From Ruminococcus sp. UBA4385 (lineage in GTDB: Bacteria; Bacillota_A; Clostridia; Oscillospirales; Ruminococcaceae), in NCBI GenBank assembly GCA_002391065.1, contig DGRP01000107.1:1-12060 (forward strand): a stretch of DNA of 12,060 nucleotides, in the 5' to 3' direction. The translations under genes were made by a program, and so were the position numbers. Of the stretch, positions 1-5,313 are shown piece after piece. The notes under the pieces are model-generated. The model ran no database searches and had not been told where the DNA came from. It saw only the letters and a program-made list of their open reading frames with translations. Each line of letters starts with the position of its first letter. The stretch's first letter is position 1.

Positions 1-1
1 G

Positions 2-76
2 AAGTACAAGTGTGAAAGCTGCGGTACTATGCTCAAAAAGAAAGCAGGAGGAAACCTCACGGTCGATATTGGTTAA
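2..76 (+). CDS. C-terminal end of an unidentified protein with a CxxC motif (partial)
   Basis: An open frame enters from the left edge and stops at TAA 74-76. The 24 visible residues read KYKCESCGTMLKKK followed by AGGNLTVDIG. The CESC pair (Cys at codons 11-13 and 20-22) looks like half of a zinc ribbon or rubredoxin-like knuckle, but its partner cysteines would lie outside the window. A good intrinsic terminator starts 13 bases after the stop, which supports this being a real gene end. The family cannot be named from so short a tail; a zinc-ribbon-tailed protein is the most that can be said. Confidence 0.55.
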   Translation, partial: KYKCESCGTMLKKKAGGNLTVDIG

Positions 77-89
77 AACACAACAATTT

Positions 90-119
90 AAGTCCGAGGC
101 CGATGCTTCGGACTTTTTT
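90..119 (+). terminator. Rho-independent terminator of the upstream gene
   Basis: An 11-bp stem (90-100 with 105-115, one G-T pair) closes on a CGAT tetraloop and runs directly into a T tract ending at 119. It sits 13 bases after the stop at 76, so it ends the upstream transcript and separates it from the promoter at 133. Confidence 0.9.
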
Positions 120-132
120 GTGTACACAATAC

Positions 133-161
133 TTTACATTTTTGATATGCTGTGATATAAT
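133..161 (+). promoter_or_regulatory. Sigma-70 type promoter P1 upstream of the regulator genes
   Basis: TTTACA (133-138) and TATAAT (156-161) are separated by exactly 17 bases, with an extended -10 TG at 153-154. It follows the upstream terminator and faces the response regulator. Its -10 lies inside the left copy of the direct repeat flanking the MITE-like element, so a transcript from here would carry the whole hairpin-rich element in its 5' leader. Confidence 0.65.
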
Positions 162-166
162 TTATT
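155..166 (+). repeat. Left copy of 12-bp direct repeat (candidate target-site duplication)
   Basis: ATATAATTTATT here is repeated exactly at 347-358, at the two outer ends of the inverted-repeat element. Depending on whether the terminal AT is counted as element or target, the duplication is 10 or 12 bp. It contains the P1 -10 hexamer. Confidence 0.6.
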
Positions 167-204
167 ATGGTTATCCCTTTGACACACACAGTTTTGCCCC
201 CAAA

Positions 205-245
205 CCCTCGCTCGTCTGTGAGCATTCGCTCACAGCGAGCTCGGG
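205..245. repeat. Long hairpin 1 inside the MITE-like element
   Basis: The core stem 217-223 with 228-234 closes on ATTC. It extends through 216/235 and, past a bulged T215, through 210-214 with 236-240; 205-207 also pairs with 243-245. No T tract follows, so it is not a classic terminator. Confidence 0.75.
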
Positions 246-256
246 AGAGTATGGGG

Positions 257-271
257 GAGGGCTTCGCCCTC
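257..271. repeat. Hairpin 2 inside the MITE-like element
   Basis: GAGGGC (257-262) pairs perfectly with GCCCTC (266-271) around a TTC loop. Confidence 0.75.
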
Positions 272-284
272 GTTACCGACCCAT

Positions 285-299
285 CGGGGCTTCGCCCCG
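285..299. repeat. Hairpin 3 inside the MITE-like element
   Basis: CGGGGC (285-290) pairs perfectly with GCCCCG (294-299) around a TTC loop. Its loop and stem style match hairpin 2, which suggests an internal duplication. Confidence 0.75.
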
Positions 300-346
300 A
301 ACCCCATTATCTAAGGCATTTTAATTGGTGTGTCAAGTATATAACC

Positions 347-358
347 ATATAATTTATT
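347..358 (+). repeat. Right copy of 12-bp direct repeat (candidate target-site duplication)
   Basis: Exact copy of 155-166. It carries a second TATAAT (348-353), and TTGGTG at 325-330, inside the element, sits 17 bases upstream of it. The insertion may therefore have created a hybrid promoter facing the response regulator, though the -35 match is weak. Confidence 0.55.
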
Positions 359-388
359 TAAGTTGGTTTAAGGTAACTGTACTATAAT
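357..388 (+). promoter_or_regulatory. Promoter P2 of the two-component operon with tandem activator-type boxes
   Basis: TTTAAG at 357-362 and again at 367-372 form a direct repeat with a 10-base period. The second box continues as TTTAAGGT, and TATAAT (383-388) starts 16 bases after it begins. There is no good -35 hexamer; the boxes occupy that position, the usual geometry for OmpR/PhoB-family activators. Transcription would start about 20 bases before the ATG at 414. The same layout recurs at 5219-5250 before the VTC operon. Binding by the adjacent response regulator is inferred. Confidence 0.6.
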
Positions 389-413
389 TTTGAAAAATGA
401 GAGGGGTTATAAT

Positions 414-1088
414 ATGAGACTTTTACTTGCAGAAGATGAAAAGGAGCTCTCCAGAGCCCTTGTTGCTATACTTAAACACAATAATTACTCTGTAGATGCT
501 GTTTATGACGGTCTTGATGCATATAACTATGCAAAAGCAGAAAATTATGACGGTATCATTCTTGATATAATGATGCCGAAATTGAACGGAATAGATGCTC
601 TGAAGAAAATGAGAGCAGATGGTATCAATGTGCCTGTACTTATGCTGACTGCAAAGTCAGATATTGATGACAGAATAGAGGGTCTGGATTCAGGCGCTGA
701 TGACTACCTCACTAAACCGTTTGCTATGGGAGAACTGCTCGCACGTATCAGAGCTATGACAAGAAGGAAAAGCGAGCTTTCCTCAAATACGCTGAAACTC
801 GGCAATATCACTCTCAGCCGTGAGAATTTTGAGCTTACGGGTCCTGACGGAGTTCAGCGTCTTGGAAGCAAAGAATACCAGATGCTTGAAACTATGATGA
901 TGAATCCCAAAAGGCTTATATCCACGGAAAGGTTTATGGAAAAGATCTGGGGATATGATTCCGAGGCTGAGATCAATGTTGTCTGGGTGTATATTTCATA
1001 TCTCAGGAAGAAGCTTACATCGGTCGGAGCAAATGTCGTGATAAAGGCTTCCCGAGGAATGGGCTACTCACTTGAGGAGAAAACGTAA
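414..1088 (+). CDS. OmpR/PhoB-family response regulator
   Basis: A 224-residue DNA-binding response regulator and presumed partner of the kinase just downstream. The receiver domain (about residues 1-115) has the acidic pair E7/D8, phosphoacceptor D51 in LDIMMP, T79 and K101 in KPF. The C-terminal winged-helix domain (about 127-220) has the expected SKEYQMLE and VWVYISYLRKKL segments and ends in the typical RGMGYSL. I start at ATG 414, because AGAGGGG lies 7 bases upstream and the protein then begins MRLLLAEDE as family members do; the frame is open upstream only to a TTG at 390 without a ribosome site. All catalytic residues are present. The tandem TTTAAG boxes 42 bases before the start suggest autoregulation. 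Confidence 0.95.
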   Translation: MRLLLAEDEKELSRALVAILKHNNYSVDAVYDGLDAYNYAKAENYDGIILDIMMPKLNGIDALKKMRADGINVPVLMLTAKSDIDDRIEGLDSGADDYLTKPFAMGELLARIRAMTRRKSELSSNTLKLGNITLSRENFELTGPDGVQRLGSKEYQMLETMMMNPKRLISTERFMEKIWGYDSEAEINVVWVYISYLRKKLTSVGANVVIKASRGMGYSLEEKT

Positions 1089-1092
1089 AACT

Positions 1093-1106
1093 AAGCTTAT
1101 AAGCTT
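1093..1106. repeat. Perfect 14-bp palindrome between regulator and kinase genes
   Basis: AAGCTTATAAGCTT is its own reverse complement and fills most of the 35-base gap between the regulator stop (1088) and the kinase start (1124), just before the kinase ribosome site. It could be a small mRNA hairpin affecting kinase translation or a protein site. AT-rich chance palindromes of this size are possible. Confidence 0.5.
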
Positions 1107-1123
1107 TCAGGGGGTGATCGGAT

Positions 1124-2479
1124 TTGATAAAGAAGCTTCGCAGAAAATTTGTACTTATAGCAGCGGTCAGCCTGTTTGTTGTTGAACTCGTTATTGTCGG
1201 AACGATCAATATTATCAATCACTATAATATTGATAAAGCTACTGACGAGGTTATTGACGTACTCGTTGAAAACGGCGGCGGCTTTCCCGAACTCAGAATG
1301 GCAGAGCCTCCTCAGCCTGAGAATATTAACGAGGAACACAAGCCTGATGATTTTGAAGATGATTATCACAATAAGACCGATTACCGATTGATGGATAACT
1401 TCAAAAGCAAGAACCTTAATGAAGAGACCCGTTATAAAACTCGATACTTCGTTGTGTTTTTCAATGATGAAAGTGATGAGATAACAAAGGTTGATACCGG
1501 TCATATTGCCGCTGTTACAAGTGAGCAGGCTATATCCTATGCAAAAGAAATAATAGATGCAAATGATGAAAGCGGCTATACCGACATTTATAAATACAGG
1601 GTCGCTGACAGCGATAACGGAAAAATGATAGTCTTCGTTGACTGCCGTTCAGAGCTTTCAACTGCAAGAAACTTTATGCTTATTTCTATAGTGATAGGTG
1701 TAGGGGCTTTTCTGATAGTGCTGCTTCTGATAATTATATTCTCAAAAAGAGCTGTCAAGCCTGTTATTGAGAATATGGAAAAGCAGAAGCAGTTTATTAC
1801 CGACGCAGGACATGAGCTTAAAACTCCGCTTGCGATCATATCCGCAAATACGGAAGTAATCGAGCTTACAAGCGAGCCCAGTGAATGGACAGAGAGCATT
1901 AAAAATCAGGTGACGAGACTCAGCGAGCTGATAAAGGATCTGCTTAATATGGCAAGAGCTGAGGGCGCTTCAAGCAATATGACTTTCATGGACTTTGATA
2001 TTTCAAATGCTGTCACTGAGACTGCAGAGCCTTTCAGAACGCTTGCCGAAACTAACGGCAAGAGCATTGAGCTTGATATTGACAAGGGGCTAAGATACTA
2101 CGGTGACGAGGGTGCGGTAAAGCAGCTTGTTTCGGTACTGACGGAAAACGCTGTCAAGTATGCTGATGACGGCGGAAAGATAGAGATAATTCTTAAGCCC
2201 GAAAACAAGGGCGTGCGTCTTAGCGTTAAAAATCCATGTGCAGTGCCGCCTAAACACCCTGACAGGCTTTTTGACCGTTTCTACCGTGATGACAGTTCTC
2301 ATTCAAGAAAAGACGGTGAGAAAAAGGGCGGCTACGGTATAGGGCTGTCGGTTGCAGCATCTATTGTTGAGGCTCATAATGGGCGGATAAGCTGTCATGC
2401 AAAGAACGGGTATATAAGCTTTAATGCTCACCTTGGAAAAGCTGCAAAGCAGAGTGATAAGAAAACAAAAAATTCATAA
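1124..2479 (+). CDS. Membrane sensor histidine kinase, HAMP-less
   Basis: A 451-residue kinase translated from a TTG start with the excellent ribosome site AGGGGGTGA 6 bases upstream; no better start lies nearby. TM1 is about residues 9-31, an extracellular sensor region about 32-183 is rich in Asp, Glu and Pro, and TM2 is about 184-207. The HisKA domain follows TM2 after a linker of only about 15 residues, too short for HAMP. Phosphoacceptor H230 lies in HELKTP; the ATPase domain has the N box ENAVKYA (341-347), F box RLFDRFYR (381-388) and G2 box GGYGIGLS (402-409). The usual G1 box DxGxG is replaced by NPCAVPP (370-376). I recall similar replacements in other clostridial kinases, so it is probably active. 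It forms an operon with the response regulator. The signal it senses is unknown. Confidence 0.93.
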   Translation: MIKKLRRKFVLIAAVSLFVVELVIVGTINIINHYNIDKATDEVIDVLVENGGGFPELRMAEPPQPENINEEHKPDDFEDDYHNKTDYRLMDNFKSKNLNEETRYKTRYFVVFFNDESDEITKVDTGHIAAVTSEQAISYAKEIIDANDESGYTDIYKYRVADSDNGKMIVFVDCRSELSTARNFMLISIVIGVGAFLIVLLLIIIFSKRAVKPVIENMEKQKQFITDAGHELKTPLAIISANTEVIELTSEPSEWTESIKNQVTRLSELIKDLLNMARAEGASSNMTFMDFDISNAVTETAEPFRTLAETNGKSIELDIDKGLRYYGDEGAVKQLVSVLTENAVKYADDGGKIEIILKPENKGVRLSVKNPCAVPPKHPDRLFDRFYRDDSSHSRKDGEKKGGYGIGLSVAASIVEAHNGRISCHAKNGYISFNAHLGKAAKQSDKKTKNS

Positions 2480-2487
2480 TAATAACG

Positions 2488-2516
2488 TTGACAAACGTGG
2501 AATAATGTGTTATCAT
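2488..2516 (+). promoter_or_regulatory. Sigma-70 promoter of the T-box/tyrS operon
   Basis: A perfect TTGACA (2488-2493) is separated by 17 bases from TATCAT (2511-2516), with an extended -10 TG at 2508-2509. It starts only 8 bases after the kinase stop at 2479. The T-box leader begins just downstream, so initiation near 2523 fits. Confidence 0.85.
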
Positions 2517-2522
2517 ATCGGT

Positions 2523-2759
2523 AATAGTTAAATGCTTTGACGGAAAGAAGTAACGCTTGTGAGCGAGTTCAGAGAGTCTCCGTTTGGTGAGAGGAGATAC
2601 CGTGAGCCTGCGTGAATACATTCCCGAGCTTCCCGCCTGAAATAACAGTAGGGTCGGACGTATGCCGCGTTAAGGCTTATGAGGTCAGTGTCCTGCACTG
2701 ATAAACTGAGGTGGTACCGTGCATTATGCGCCCTCGGAGGATTTCTCCGAGGGCTTTTT
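2523..2759 (+). promoter_or_regulatory. T-box riboswitch, tyrosine type (specifier UAC)
   Basis: A transcriptional T-box leader. Stem I landmarks are an AGTAA motif near 2549, AGAGAGTC (2571-2578) with the GGTGAGAGGAGATACC distal arm (2585-2600), and a specifier loop GTGAATACATTC in which the codon is TAC at 2617-2619, for tRNA-Tyr. The conserved T-box core TGAGGTGGTACCG is at 2707-2719; its TGGT presents U opposite an A discriminator base, as in tRNA-Tyr. A terminator (2730-2759) follows. Uncharged tRNA-Tyr should stabilise the antiterminator and allow transcription of the three genes downstream. The tyrS gene at the end of the operon independently confirms the codon reading. Confidence 0.93.
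2730..2759 (+). terminator. T-box terminator hairpin
   Basis: A perfect 10-bp GC-rich stem (2730-2739 with 2745-2754), 5-base loop, and five T residues at 2755-2759. It overlaps the 3' side of the T-box antiterminator, as expected for the mutually exclusive structures. No other terminator lies between the kinase gene and here, so it also ends kinase read-through transcripts. Confidence 0.92.
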
Positions 2760-2824
2760 GATTGAAGGGTCGTGATATAAATGAAAATGCCCGACGTTTT
2801 CATTCATTATGGAGTTGATTCATT

Positions 2825-3295
2825 ATGTTCAGAGAAATGAGAAGGCAAAAGCAGGCTATCTCTGCCGAGGAGTGCGTAGAGCTTCTGAAAAGTGAAACAA
2901 GAGGTGTGCTCTCGATGATCGGTGATGACGGCTATCCCTACGGAGTGCCGATAAATCACTATTATGAGAATGGAAAGCTGTATTTTCATGGTGGAAAGAT
3001 CGGTCACAGAGTTGATGCTGTAAAGAATTGTGACAAGGTCTGCTATACGGTTTTTGACAAGGGATACCTCAAAGAGGGCGACTGGGCGCTCAACGTCAAG
3101 AGCGTTGTTATCTTCGGCAGGATTAAGATAGTTGAGGACTTTGATGAAGCGATAGAGATTTGCAGAAGGCTCAGCTGTAAGTTCACCGATGATGAAGACT
3201 ACATAAATGAAGAAATAGAAAAATGTGCAAAGGCTACCCTTGTGATGGAGCTTGATATAGAGCATATTACAGGAAAGCTTGTGAACGAAAAATAA
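2825..3295 (+). CDS. NimA-like pyridoxamine 5'-phosphate oxidase-family flavoprotein
   Basis: A 156-residue soluble protein resembling the split-barrel FMN-binding proteins of the PNPOx superfamily, closest in style to NimA-type proteins. The N-terminal MRRQKQAIS, the strand RGVLSMIGDDGYPYGVPINHYYENGKLYFHGGKIGHRVDAVK (written here only as landmarks 26-67: G36-Y37-P38-Y39-G40-V41-P42, then H54-G56-K58-H61-R62) and VCYTVFD (72-78) are the usual barrel segments. Family members bind flavin and reduce small substrates; the true substrate is unknown, and nitroimidazole resistance should not be assumed. GGAG at 2811-2814 supports ATG 2825. It is the first gene after the T-box, so it should respond to tRNA-Tyr charging together with tyrS. 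Confidence 0.85.
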   Translation: MFREMRRQKQAISAEECVELLKSETRGVLSMIGDDGYPYGVPINHYYENGKLYFHGGKIGHRVDAVKNCDKVCYTVFDKGYLKEGDWALNVKSVVIFGRIKIVEDFDEAIEICRRLSCKFTDDEDYINEEIEKCAKATLVMELDIEHITGKLVNEK

Positions 3296-3310
3296 TCGAG
3301 GTGAATGACT

Positions 3311-3781
3311 GTGCATTTCGGATTTTCATACGTTGGTCTTGTCTATCTGATAATGCTATTTGTTCCCAATATCATCTGGAGCAGGAATCTGCCCGAGGAC
3401 TATGACAAATATGCTGCTGATGAAAACAAGGTGCTGCTCACCCTTGAAAGGGTCGGTGAGGTCCTGGTGTCAGCGCTGTGTCTTATATTCAGTGACTTCA
3501 ACATCGGAAAGATCAGTATCCGGAGCATAGTGCTCGCAGCTTCATTTGCACTTATGATACTCTATGAGATATACTGGATAAGATATTTCAGGAGCGATAA
3601 GAAAATGAGCGATATGTACAGCAGCATTCTCGGCTTCCCTGTTGCCGGGGCTACACTTCCCGTTCTGGCATTTCTGCTGCTTGGGATATACGGAAGGAAT
3701 ATACTGCTCGTTATCTCAGTTATAATACTGGGTATCGGGCATATAGGTATACATTTACAGCATAAAAATGAGATCAAATAA
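3311..3781 (+). CDS. Small polytopic membrane protein, function unknown
   Basis: I do not recognise a named family. From GTG 3311 the protein has 156 residues and begins MHFGFSYVGLVYLIML. I prefer this to ATG 3305 because GAGGTGA (3298-3304) abuts the ATG but sits 6 bases from the GTG. Five hydrophobic stretches are visible: the N-terminal 20 residues, a segment around VLVSALCLIF, one around SIVLAASFALMILYEIYWI, one around FPVAGATLPVLAFLLLGI, and a C-terminal LLVISVIILGIGHIGIHL. The end carries two histidines in the last helix (GHIGIH). It lies 15 bases after the flavoprotein gene and 15 before tyrS, clearly within the T-box operon. A membrane partner of the flavoprotein is possible but unproven. 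Confidence 0.8.
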   Translation: MHFGFSYVGLVYLIMLFVPNIIWSRNLPEDYDKYAADENKVLLTLERVGEVLVSALCLIFSDFNIGKISIRSIVLAASFALMILYEIYWIRYFRSDKKMSDMYSSILGFPVAGATLPVLAFLLLGIYGRNILLVISVIILGIGHIGIHLQHKNEIK

Positions 3782-3796
3782 ACGGAGGAAATGAAA

Positions 3797-5014
3797 ATGA
3801 CTTGTTTTGAAGAACTTCAAAGAAGAGGGCTGATAGCTCAGCTCACAGACGAAAAGGAGATCAAGGAGCTCATCGACAACGGTAAGGCTACCTTCTACAT
3901 CGGCTTCGACCCGACAGCGGACAGCCTGCACGTTGGTCACTTCATGGCACTGTGCCTGATGAAGAGACTGCAGATGGCAGGCAATAAGCCTATCGTTCTA
4001 CTGGGCGGCGGTACCGGTATGATCGGCGACCCCTCGGGCAAGAGCGACATGAGAAAAATGATGACCAAGGAGACCATCGACCACAATGTTGAGTGCTTCA
4101 AAAAGCAGATGTCAAGGTTCATCGACTTCTCTGACGGAAAGGCGATCGCTGTCAACAACGCCGACTGGCTGCTCGACCTGAACTATGTTGATATGCTCCG
4201 TGAGATAGGCGTTCACTTCTCGGTCAATAAGATGCTCTCCTTTGAGTGCTATAAACAGCGCTGGGAGAGAGGACTCACCTTCTTTGAGTTTAACTACATG
4301 ATAATGCAGTCCTATGACTTCTACAAGCTGTACACTGACTACGGCTGCAATATACAGTTCGGCGGTGACGATCAGTGGGCAAATATGCTCGGCGGTACTG
4401 AGCTTATCAGAAAGAAGCTCGGAAAAGATGCTTACGCTATGACCATTACACTGCTCCTCAACTCCGAGGGCAAGAAGATGGGCAAGACCGAAAAGGGTGC
4501 TGTATGGCTCGATGCCGAGAAGACCTCGCCTTATGAGTTCTACCAGTACTGGAGAAATGTCGATGACGCTGATGTTATCAAGTGCCTTAAGCTGCTGACC
4601 TTCGTTCCTATCGAGGAGATCGAAGAGATGGAGAAAACAATGGAGGGCGCTCAGTTCAACAAGGCTAAAGAGCTGCTCGCTTTTGAGCTTACAAAGCTTA
4701 TCCACGGCGAGGAAGAAGCGCAAAAGGCTGATGCAGCTGCAAAGGCTATCTTTGCAGGAAGCGGCGACAGCGAGAATATGCCTTCAACAGAGATTCCTGC
4801 TTCAGAGACCGAGGACGGAAAGCTCGGTATACTGACACTGCTCGTTAAGTGCGGCCTTTGTGCTTCAAACGGCGAGGCAAGAAGACTTGTTACTCAGAAC
4901 GGTATTTCTGTGAACGATGAGAAGTTCACAGACCCCAAGGGCATGGTAGACCTTTCAGAGCCTGTTATCATCAAAAAGGGCAAGAAGGTATTCCACAAGG
5001 CTGTGCTTGGCTAA
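3797..5014 (+). CDS. tyrS: Tyrosyl-tRNA synthetase
   Basis: Class I aminoacyl-tRNA synthetase charging tRNA-Tyr in the cytoplasm. From ATG 3797 it has 405 residues, a normal length. An in-frame ATG at 3791 lies only 2 bases from GGAGG (3784-3788), while 3797 is 8 bases away, so 3797 is preferred. Numbering from 3797, the HIGH signature is HVGH (45-48) in [15 protein letters not shown], the tyrosine and ATP pocket includes [10 protein letters not shown] (187-196), and the KMSKS loop is KMGKT (227-231). A C-terminal S4-like RNA-binding domain spans about 343-405. All motifs are intact. Many codons end in C, unlike its neighbours, as expected for a highly expressed gene. The UAC T-box upstream supplies feedback control by uncharged tRNA-Tyr. 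Confidence 0.97.
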   Translation: MTCFEELQRRGLIAQLTDEKEIKELIDNGKATFYIGFDPTADSLHVGHFMALCLMKRLQMAGNKPIVLLGGGTGMIGDPSGKSDMRKMMTKETIDHNVECFKKQMSRFIDFSDGKAIAVNNADWLLDLNYVDMLREIGVHFSVNKMLSFECYKQRWERGLTFFEFNYMIMQSYDFYKLYTDYGCNIQFGGDDQWANMLGGTELIRKKLGKDAYAMTITLLLNSEGKKMGKTEKGAVWLDAEKTSPYEFYQYWRNVDDADVIKCLKLLTFVPIEEIEEMEKTMEGAQFNKAKELLAFELTKLIHGEEEAQKADAAAKAIFAGSGDSENMPSTEIPASETEDGKLGILTLLVKCGLCASNGEARRLVTQNGISVNDEKFTDPKGMVDLSEPVIIKKGKKVFHKAVLG

Positions 5015-5017
5015 GGT

Positions 5018-5040
5018 TTAAGGTCGGGCGATCACCTTAA
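5018..5040. repeat. Hairpin just after the tyrS stop
   Basis: TTAAGGT (5018-5024) pairs perfectly with ACCTTAA (5034-5040) around a 9-base loop. No T run follows, so it is unlikely to terminate by itself. The same stretch resembles the VTC promoter region at 5229-5258 (see findings). Confidence 0.5.
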
Positions 5041-5088
5041 TGATTTAAGTTTCAGGGTGAATTTTAAGTTAAAATGCAATAAAAATTT

Positions 5089-5127
5089 TGTCCCGATGTT
5101 GGAAAAATATCCTTCATCGGGGCATTT
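5089..5127 (+). terminator. Probable terminator of the T-box/tyrS operon
   Basis: TGTCCCGATG (5089-5098) pairs with CATCGGGGCA (5115-5124) with one G-T pair, and GGA/TCC extends the stem inside after a TT/TT mismatch. The following TTTGTATAAT is only moderately T-rich. It is 75 bases after tyrS and is the only strong stem before the next promoter, so it is the likely operon end. Confidence 0.65.
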
Positions 5128-5137
5128 GTATAATCTG

Positions 5138-5159
5138 AAACCGCGTATTTACGCAGTTT
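5138..5159. repeat. Small hairpin in the tyrS-VTC intergenic region
   Basis: AAAC-C-GCGT (5138-5146) pairs with ACGC-A-GTTT (5151-5159) around ATTT, with one internal mismatch. No T tract follows. The rest of 5160-5218 is AT-rich and shows no gene. Confidence 0.45.
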
Positions 5160-5218
5160 ACTTCAATTCTCACTGCTTTTGAAAAAAGTTTTAACTTTCA
5201 CAAAAAAATCATATTATC

Positions 5219-5250
5219 TTTAGCTTAATTTAAGGTTCGGGCTATATACT
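5219..5250 (+). promoter_or_regulatory. Promoter of the VTC operon with tandem boxes like those of the response regulator
   Basis: TTTAGC (5219-5224) and TTTAAG (5229-5234, continuing as TTTAAGGT) repeat with a 10-base period, and TATACT (5245-5250) starts exactly 16 bases after the second box begins. This spacing is identical to promoter P2 at 357-388. No normal -35 is present, which suggests dependence on an activator. Initiation near 5257 would give a leader of about 57 bases. The activator is inferred to be the response regulator encoded at 414-1088. Confidence 0.6.
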
Positions 5251-5313
5251 TTAATCATAGCAAAGATACAGATCAAAAGCTGTGAGAAAATACAGCGAAA
5301 GGAGCTGATCCTG

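Larger units (their letters stand above)
167..346. mobile_element. MITE-like non-coding element with terminal inverted repeats
   Basis: The left end ATGGTTATCCCTTTGACACA (167-186) matches the reverse complement of the right end (329-348) at 16 of 20 positions, with identical 8-base outer and inner blocks. Outside both ends is the same ATATAATTTATT direct repeat. The interior holds three strong hairpins and no convincing gene; short open frames cross it but lack a ribosome site and recognisable protein character. Its interior is GC-rich compared with the AT-rich flanks, as expected for an inserted element. I infer a miniature inverted-repeat element mobilised in trans; no transposase is present. 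Alternatively it could be a locally evolved leader structure, but the flanking direct repeat argues for insertion. Confidence 0.6.

Noticed and set aside
200..300. CRISPR array or tRNA gene in the GC-rich leader
   Set aside because: The hairpins differ from each other with no regular spacer length, and there is no cloverleaf or TTC-type T arm.
103..352. Short open frames of 61 and 73 residues across the hairpin-rich leader
   Set aside because: They run through the inverted repeats and hairpins of the MITE-like element, have no ribosome site and no protein-like composition.
2090..2803. Minus-strand open frames over the kinase end and T-box leader
   Set aside because: They lie antisense to well-supported genes and to a conserved RNA leader, and show no recognisable domains.
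2781..2840. A 19-residue open frame starting ATGAAAATG before the flavoprotein gene
   Set aside because: It overlaps a hairpin and the next start out of frame, has only a weak GGG upstream, and contains no run of regulatory codons.
4112..4723. A 203-residue minus-strand open frame inside tyrS
   Set aside because: It is a shadow of the strongly biased tyrS codons; Leu-rich, with no domain and no ribosome site.
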